A stretch of 36,636 nucleotides of DNA from an uncultured Bacteroidota bacterium. Lineage in GTDB: Bacteria; Bacteroidota; Bacteroidia; Flavobacteriales; Flavobacteriaceae. Positions 33,702 to 36,636 of the stretch are shown piece by piece. Where the stretch lies: contig CAIMBK010000103.1 in NCBI GenBank assembly GCA_903839195.1, positions 1-36,636 on the forward strand, written 5' to 3'. The translations under genes were made by a program, and so were the position numbers. Below the pieces are notes generated by a model. That model was given only the letters and a program-made list of their open reading frames with translations, did not search any database and was not told the DNA's origin. Within the stretch, counting starts at the first letter, position 1. Every line of letters begins with the position of its first letter.

Positions 33702-34367
33702 CTAACTTTTTGTAATCCAATAATAAAGGAAATAGTAGGGTGCTATTTCGAGAGCGCAAAGATACAAAATAAAATAAAACATTTTACTGAATAGTAAATT
33801 TTGATAATTCTTTATTGAAATTAGATAGGTAAAGAGATTTAAAAAAACTACACCGCCGATAAACATTGTAAACAGTGAATCAGACGTATTGTTATTATAA
33901 AAAAGAATTAAATTTATGGGCAAAATACAAACAGCAATATAACTTCGATAACTGACTTTGTGAAAATTAATTAGCTCTTCGAGTTCTTCAATATTGAAAG
34001 CGGTGGCGATAATTTTTTCAATTATAAATTTCGAAAGCACAAAAACGCCCAAAAATGTGATTATTCGAATGTAAATAATTCCGTCAGTTTTTGAAACAAT
34101 TCCAAAATGAGAAAGTACAATTTGTATAAAAAAGGAAAAAGAAATTAATTGAACAAAAAACAAAATTACATTAAACCAACTCATCAAATGGCTGGAATCT
34201 TTATATATTTTGATGTATTTATCCGAAAAAATTAGTTTTGCAAATTCGTTAAACCGATTTTCAAAAATAGATTTGGTTGCGGCAATCAGCGTAAACGAAA
34301 ACACAAACAGAAGCGTTGCCCAATCTTTGTTTTCAATGACTCTCGGATGAAGTAGTGTTTCAATCAT
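33702..34367 (-). CDS. DUF4271 integral membrane protein
   Basis: A 221-aa protein with about six predicted helices: residues ~18-33, ~64-86, ~97-118, ~142-158, ~165-185 and ~195-215. It opens with a short soluble stretch ending in DWATLLFVFSF, followed by the basic loop NRFNEFAKLIFSDKYIKIY, which is how I recognise DUF4271. It is cotranscribed with hemD (11 nt gap), suggesting a link to heme supply or to the membrane steps around it, but no activity is known. It has its own -7 box, divergent from the mannosyltransferase gene. Confidence 0.85.
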   Translation of the reverse strand: MIETLLHPRVIENKDWATLLFVFSFTLIAATKSIFENRFNEFAKLIFSDKYIKIYKDSSHLMSWFNVILFFVQLISFSFFIQIVLSHFGIVSKTDGIIYIRIITFLGVFVLSKFIIEKIIATAFNIEELEELINFHKVSYRSYIAVCILPINLILFYNNNTSDSLFTMFIGGVVFLNLFTYLISIKNYQNLLFSKMFYFILYLCALEIAPYYFLYYWITKS

Positions 34368-34374
34368 AATCCTG

Positions 34375-34382
34375 CAAATTTA
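34375..34382 (-). promoter_or_regulatory. -7 promoter box for DUF4271-hemD
   Basis: TAAATTTG on the minus strand matches TAnnTTTG and lies 7 nt upstream of the ATG at 34367, predicting a very short or absent leader. Confidence 0.5.
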
Positions 34383-34443
34383 CTAAATTTTTATCTCTTT
34401 CATTTATTATAATATTATTATGAATCCTAAAAAATAAAAAGTT

Positions 34444-34451
34444 TATTTTTG
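34444..34451 (+). promoter_or_regulatory. -7 promoter box for the mannosyltransferase-dihydroorotase unit
   Basis: TATTTTTG matches TAnnTTTG, 19 nt before the ATG at 34471. Confidence 0.6.
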
Positions 34452-34470
34452 TAACGAAATTACATCAAAA

Positions 34471-35196
34471 ATGAGCGATAGTATTGTTATTATTCCAACT
34501 TATAACGAAATAGAAAATATTGAAAGCATTATTCGCGTGGTGCTTTCGCAGCATAAATTATTTGATGTACTAATTATTGACGATAATTCACCAGACCATA
34601 CTGCCGATAAAGTGATTGCGCTTCAAAGTGAATTTCCAAACCGACTTTTTCTTGAAAAAAGAGAAAAAAAGGCTGGACTTGGAACGGCCTATGTTCATGG
34701 ATTTAAATGGGCATTAAATAAAAAATATGATTTTATTTTTGAAATGGATGCCGATTTTTCGCACAATCCAATCGATTTAGAACGTCTTTATGAAGCTTGT
34801 CATCACGGCGGCGCAGATGTAGCCGTTGGATCAAGATATGTTACCGGCGTAAATGTTGTCAATTGGCCATTAAATCGGGTGTTGATGTCCTATTTTGCGT
34901 CTTATTATGTCAAAAAAATCACCGGCATGAAAATTCATGATGCCACAGCAGGATTCATTTGTTACAAAAGAATTTTTTTAGAAAGCATCAATTTAGATAC
35001 GATAAAATTTATTGGCTACGCATTCCAAATTGAAATGAAATATAGAGCGTATGCTGCTAAATTTCAGATTGTTGAAGTGCCAATAATATTTACAGACCGT
35101 ACAAAAGGACAGTCCAAAATGAGTAATGCCATTATTAAAGAGGCTGTTTTTGGGGTAATTTCTCTAAGAATCAGAAAATTATTTAACCGATTATAA
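34471..35196 (+). CDS. Polyprenol-phosphate mannose synthase-like glycosyltransferase (GT2)
   Basis: A family 2 glycosyltransferase of the Dpm1 type, which transfers a sugar from a nucleotide donor to a polyprenyl phosphate at the cytoplasmic membrane face. The 241-aa protein begins with VIIPTYNEIENIESII, has LIIDDNSPDHTAD, the metal-binding DxD at Asp93-Asp95 (MDADFSHNP), and GSRYVTG with a later GQSKMS motif typical of Dpm1 homologues. No membrane anchor is visible, as in short Dpm1 proteins. The sugar is probably mannose, but glucose-type relatives are not excluded. Dihydroorotase follows after 12 nt in the same operon. Confidence 0.92.
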   Translation: MSDSIVIIPTYNEIENIESIIRVVLSQHKLFDVLIIDDNSPDHTADKVIALQSEFPNRLFLEKREKKAGLGTAYVHGFKWALNKKYDFIFEMDADFSHNPIDLERLYEACHHGGADVAVGSRYVTGVNVVNWPLNRVLMSYFASYYVKKITGMKIHDATAGFICYKRIFLESINLDTIKFIGYAFQIEMKYRAYAAKFQIVEVPIIFTDRTKGQSKMSNAIIKEAVFGVISLRIRKLFNRL

Positions 35197-35208
35197 GCAA
35201 GCGACCAA

Positions 35209-36549
35209 ATGAATACGATATTAATCAAGAATGCCAAAATCGTCAACGAAGGGATTGTTTTTGAGGGAGATGTCTTAATTGAAAATGAATTTATTGTTGA
35301 AATTGCCACAAGCATAAGCGCTAAATCCGCCGATTGCAAAATAATTGATGCCGAAGGAAATTTTCTTATTCCCGGAGCCATTGATGACCAAGTGCATTTT
35401 CGGGAACCTGGATTGACCCACAAAGGCGATATTGCTTCAGAATCAAGAGCAGCAATTGCTGGGGGAATTACTTCTTTTATCGAACAACCCAACACGGTTC
35501 CGAATGCGGTTACTCAAGAAATATTGGAACAAAAATACCAAATAGCTTCCGAAAAATCCTATGCGAATTATTCGTTTATGATGGGAGCAACCAATGATAA
35601 TTTGGACGAAGTCTTGAAAACGAATCCCAAAAATGTTGCTGGAATTAAAATTTTTCTAGGGTCGTCAACAGGAAATATGCTTGTGGATAACGAAGCTGTT
35701 TTGGAACGAATTTTCTCCAGCACATCCATGTTAATAGCCGTTCATTGCGAAGATGAGCATACAATAAAAAACAATTTAGAAAAATACGTGGCCGAATTCG
35801 GGGAAGATATCCCAGTTCAAGCCCACCATTTAATCCGAAGTGAAGAATCGTGTTATATTTCGTCATCAAAAGCAATCGCTTTGGCCAAAAAAACAGGCGC
35901 AAGATTGCATGTTTTTCATCTTTCAACGGCGAAAGAAATGACTTTGTTTACCAATAAAATTCCTTTGGAAGATAAAAAAATTACGGCCGAAGTTTGCATC
36001 CATCATTTGTGGTTTACCAATAAAGATTATGAAACGAAAGGAAATCTGATTAAGTGGAATCCCGCCATAAAAACTGAAACCGACCGAGATGCTTTATGGG
36101 AAGCGCTTCTTGACGACCGAATAGATGTTATTGCAACCGATCACGCCCCACACACCTTGGAAGAAAAACAACAAAAATACTTGAAAGCACCTTCGGGTGG
36201 ACCATTAGTTCAGCATGCGGTTGTGGTAATGTTTGAAGCGTTTCATCAAGGAAAAATTTCGGTAGAAAAAATAGTAGAAAAAATGGCTCATAATCCGGCT
36301 AAAATTTTCAAAATTGAAAAGCGAGGATTTATAAAAGTGGGTTATTATGCCGATTTGGCCATCTTAAACCCAGGCTTGCCTTGGACCGTAAAGAAAGAAA
36401 ACATTTTTGCGAAATGTGGCTGGTCGCCATTTGAAGATGTTACGTTCAAGTCCAGAATAACACATACATTTGTGAATGGACAATTGGTATATCATAATTT
36501 TAATTTTAAAGAAATTCAAGCGGGACATCGATTATTATTCAATCGATAA
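35209..36549 (+). CDS. pyrC: Dihydroorotase-family amidohydrolase (pyrimidine synthesis or homologue)
   Basis: A 446-aa class I dihydroorotase-like enzyme expected to close carbamoyl-aspartate to dihydroorotate. Visible: PGAIDDQVHFREPGLTHKGD (residues ~55-75), GIKIFLGSSTGNM with the likely carboxylated Lys, LIAVHCEDE, RLHVFHLSTAKEM and IATDHAPHTLEEK, which supplies the catalytic Asp. The first His of the N-terminal HxH metal pair is replaced by Gln (Gln61, followed by His63); the remaining ligands are present. It therefore may be a divergent but active enzyme or a non-catalytic partner. It is in one transcript with the Dpm1-like gene upstream and a lipoprotein gene downstream. Confidence 0.85.
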   Translation: MNTILIKNAKIVNEGIVFEGDVLIENEFIVEIATSISAKSADCKIIDAEGNFLIPGAIDDQVHFREPGLTHKGDIASESRAAIAGGITSFIEQPNTVPNAVTQEILEQKYQIASEKSYANYSFMMGATNDNLDEVLKTNPKNVAGIKIFLGSSTGNMLVDNEAVLERIFSSTSMLIAVHCEDEHTIKNNLEKYVAEFGEDIPVQAHHLIRSEESCYISSSKAIALAKKTGARLHVFHLSTAKEMTLFTNKIPLEDKKITAEVCIHHLWFTNKDYETKGNLIKWNPAIKTETDRDALWEALLDDRIDVIATDHAPHTLEEKQQKYLKAPSGGPLVQHAVVVMFEAFHQGKISVEKIVEKMAHNPAKIFKIEKRGFIKVGYYADLAILNPGLPWTVKKENIFAKCGWSPFEDVTFKSRITHTFVNGQLVYHNFNFKEIQAGHRLLFNR

Positions 36550-36570
36550 CCCAATCAAATACTAGCAAAT

Positions 36571-36636
36571 ATGCAAAATAGGATTCGAGCGATTATTTTA
36601 TTTTTGACACTTTCGATAGTTATAAGTTGTCAAAAA
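36571..36636 (+). CDS. Lipoprotein gene, 5' end only (DUF4296-like by context)
   Basis: The window ends inside this gene; 22 codons are present with no stop. They encode a lipoprotein signal peptide: MQNRIRAIILFLTLSIVISC with a lipobox-like Val-Ile-Ser-Cys, then Gln-Lys. It starts 21 nt after the dihydroorotase stop, so it is probably in the same operon. In flavobacteria a DUF4296 lipoprotein commonly follows this dihydroorotase gene; that identity is from context and cannot be checked here. Confidence 0.65.
   Translation, partial: MQNRIRAIILFLTLSIVISCQK

Noticed and set aside
1..36636. CRISPR array, insertion sequence, prophage or defence island
   Set aside because: No regularly spaced repeats, transposase, integrase, phage or known defence gene was seen, and all genes are housekeeping or conserved in flavobacteria.

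Overview
The window reads as a chromosomal stretch of a Flavobacterium-like member of the Bacteroidota. The DNA is AT-rich and genes start without Shine-Dalgarno sequences. Most transcription starts are preceded by the Bacteroidota -7 box TAnnTTTG close to the start codon. The gene repertoire is also typical: DUF4271 beside hemD, DUF3098 between ftsX and uppP, a DUF5686 outer-membrane protein, a short TruB, and a DUF4296-like lipoprotein after dihydroorotase. No phage, transposon, CRISPR array or island boundary was seen. This is a core housekeeping region.

Layout. 1-850: the 3' half of a polyprenyl diphosphate synthase and an overlapping conserved hypothetical gene. 857-5590: a small outer-membrane barrel gene divergent from sucA-sucB (2-oxoglutarate dehydrogenase E1 and E2), closed by a strong terminator. 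5643-8626: a TatD nuclease, a PlsB/PlsC-like acyltransferase and an overlapping type I asparaginase. 8686-8810: tRNA-Ser(GGA) and its terminator. 8841-12478: a barrel protein convergent with rpoN, which lies behind asnS. 12541-12638: a structured intergenic element resembling the Flavo-1 RNA/repeat. 12645-17461: an RND-superfamily exporter divergent from a CPA2 cation/proton antiporter. 17462-21335: a DUF5686 protein, then frr and pyrH, all on the minus strand. 21523-22146: a single-cysteine thioredoxin-like protein. 22148-24760: the minus-strand operon ftsX-DUF3098-uppP-truB. 24928-28530: leuS and a YugP-like membrane zinc peptidase. 28628-30553: an Lrp/AsnC regulator behind a saccharopine dehydrogenase-like gene. 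30810-32882: a DUF423 protein and pckA. 32938-34367: DUF4271-hemD. 34471-36636: polyprenol-phosphate-mannose synthase-like, dihydroorotase-like and a truncated lipoprotein gene.

The genes serve central carbon metabolism (sucAB, pckA), translation and ribosome recycling (asnS, leuS, tRNA-Ser, truB, frr), pyrimidine supply (pyrH and a dihydroorotase-like protein), envelope lipid carriers and division (uppP, ftsX, polyprenyl synthase, Dpm1-like) and transcription (rpoN, Lrp).

No complete new system is evident. The points most worth a second look are the structured element at 12541-12638, a dihydroorotase homologue lacking the first His of its metal-binding HxH, a heptamer tandem repeat inside the leuS editing domain, an acyltransferase with shifted HX4D spacing, an apparently unannotated promoter and possible small RNA or peptide at 30620-30781, and several convergent gene pairs with essentially no space for a terminator.
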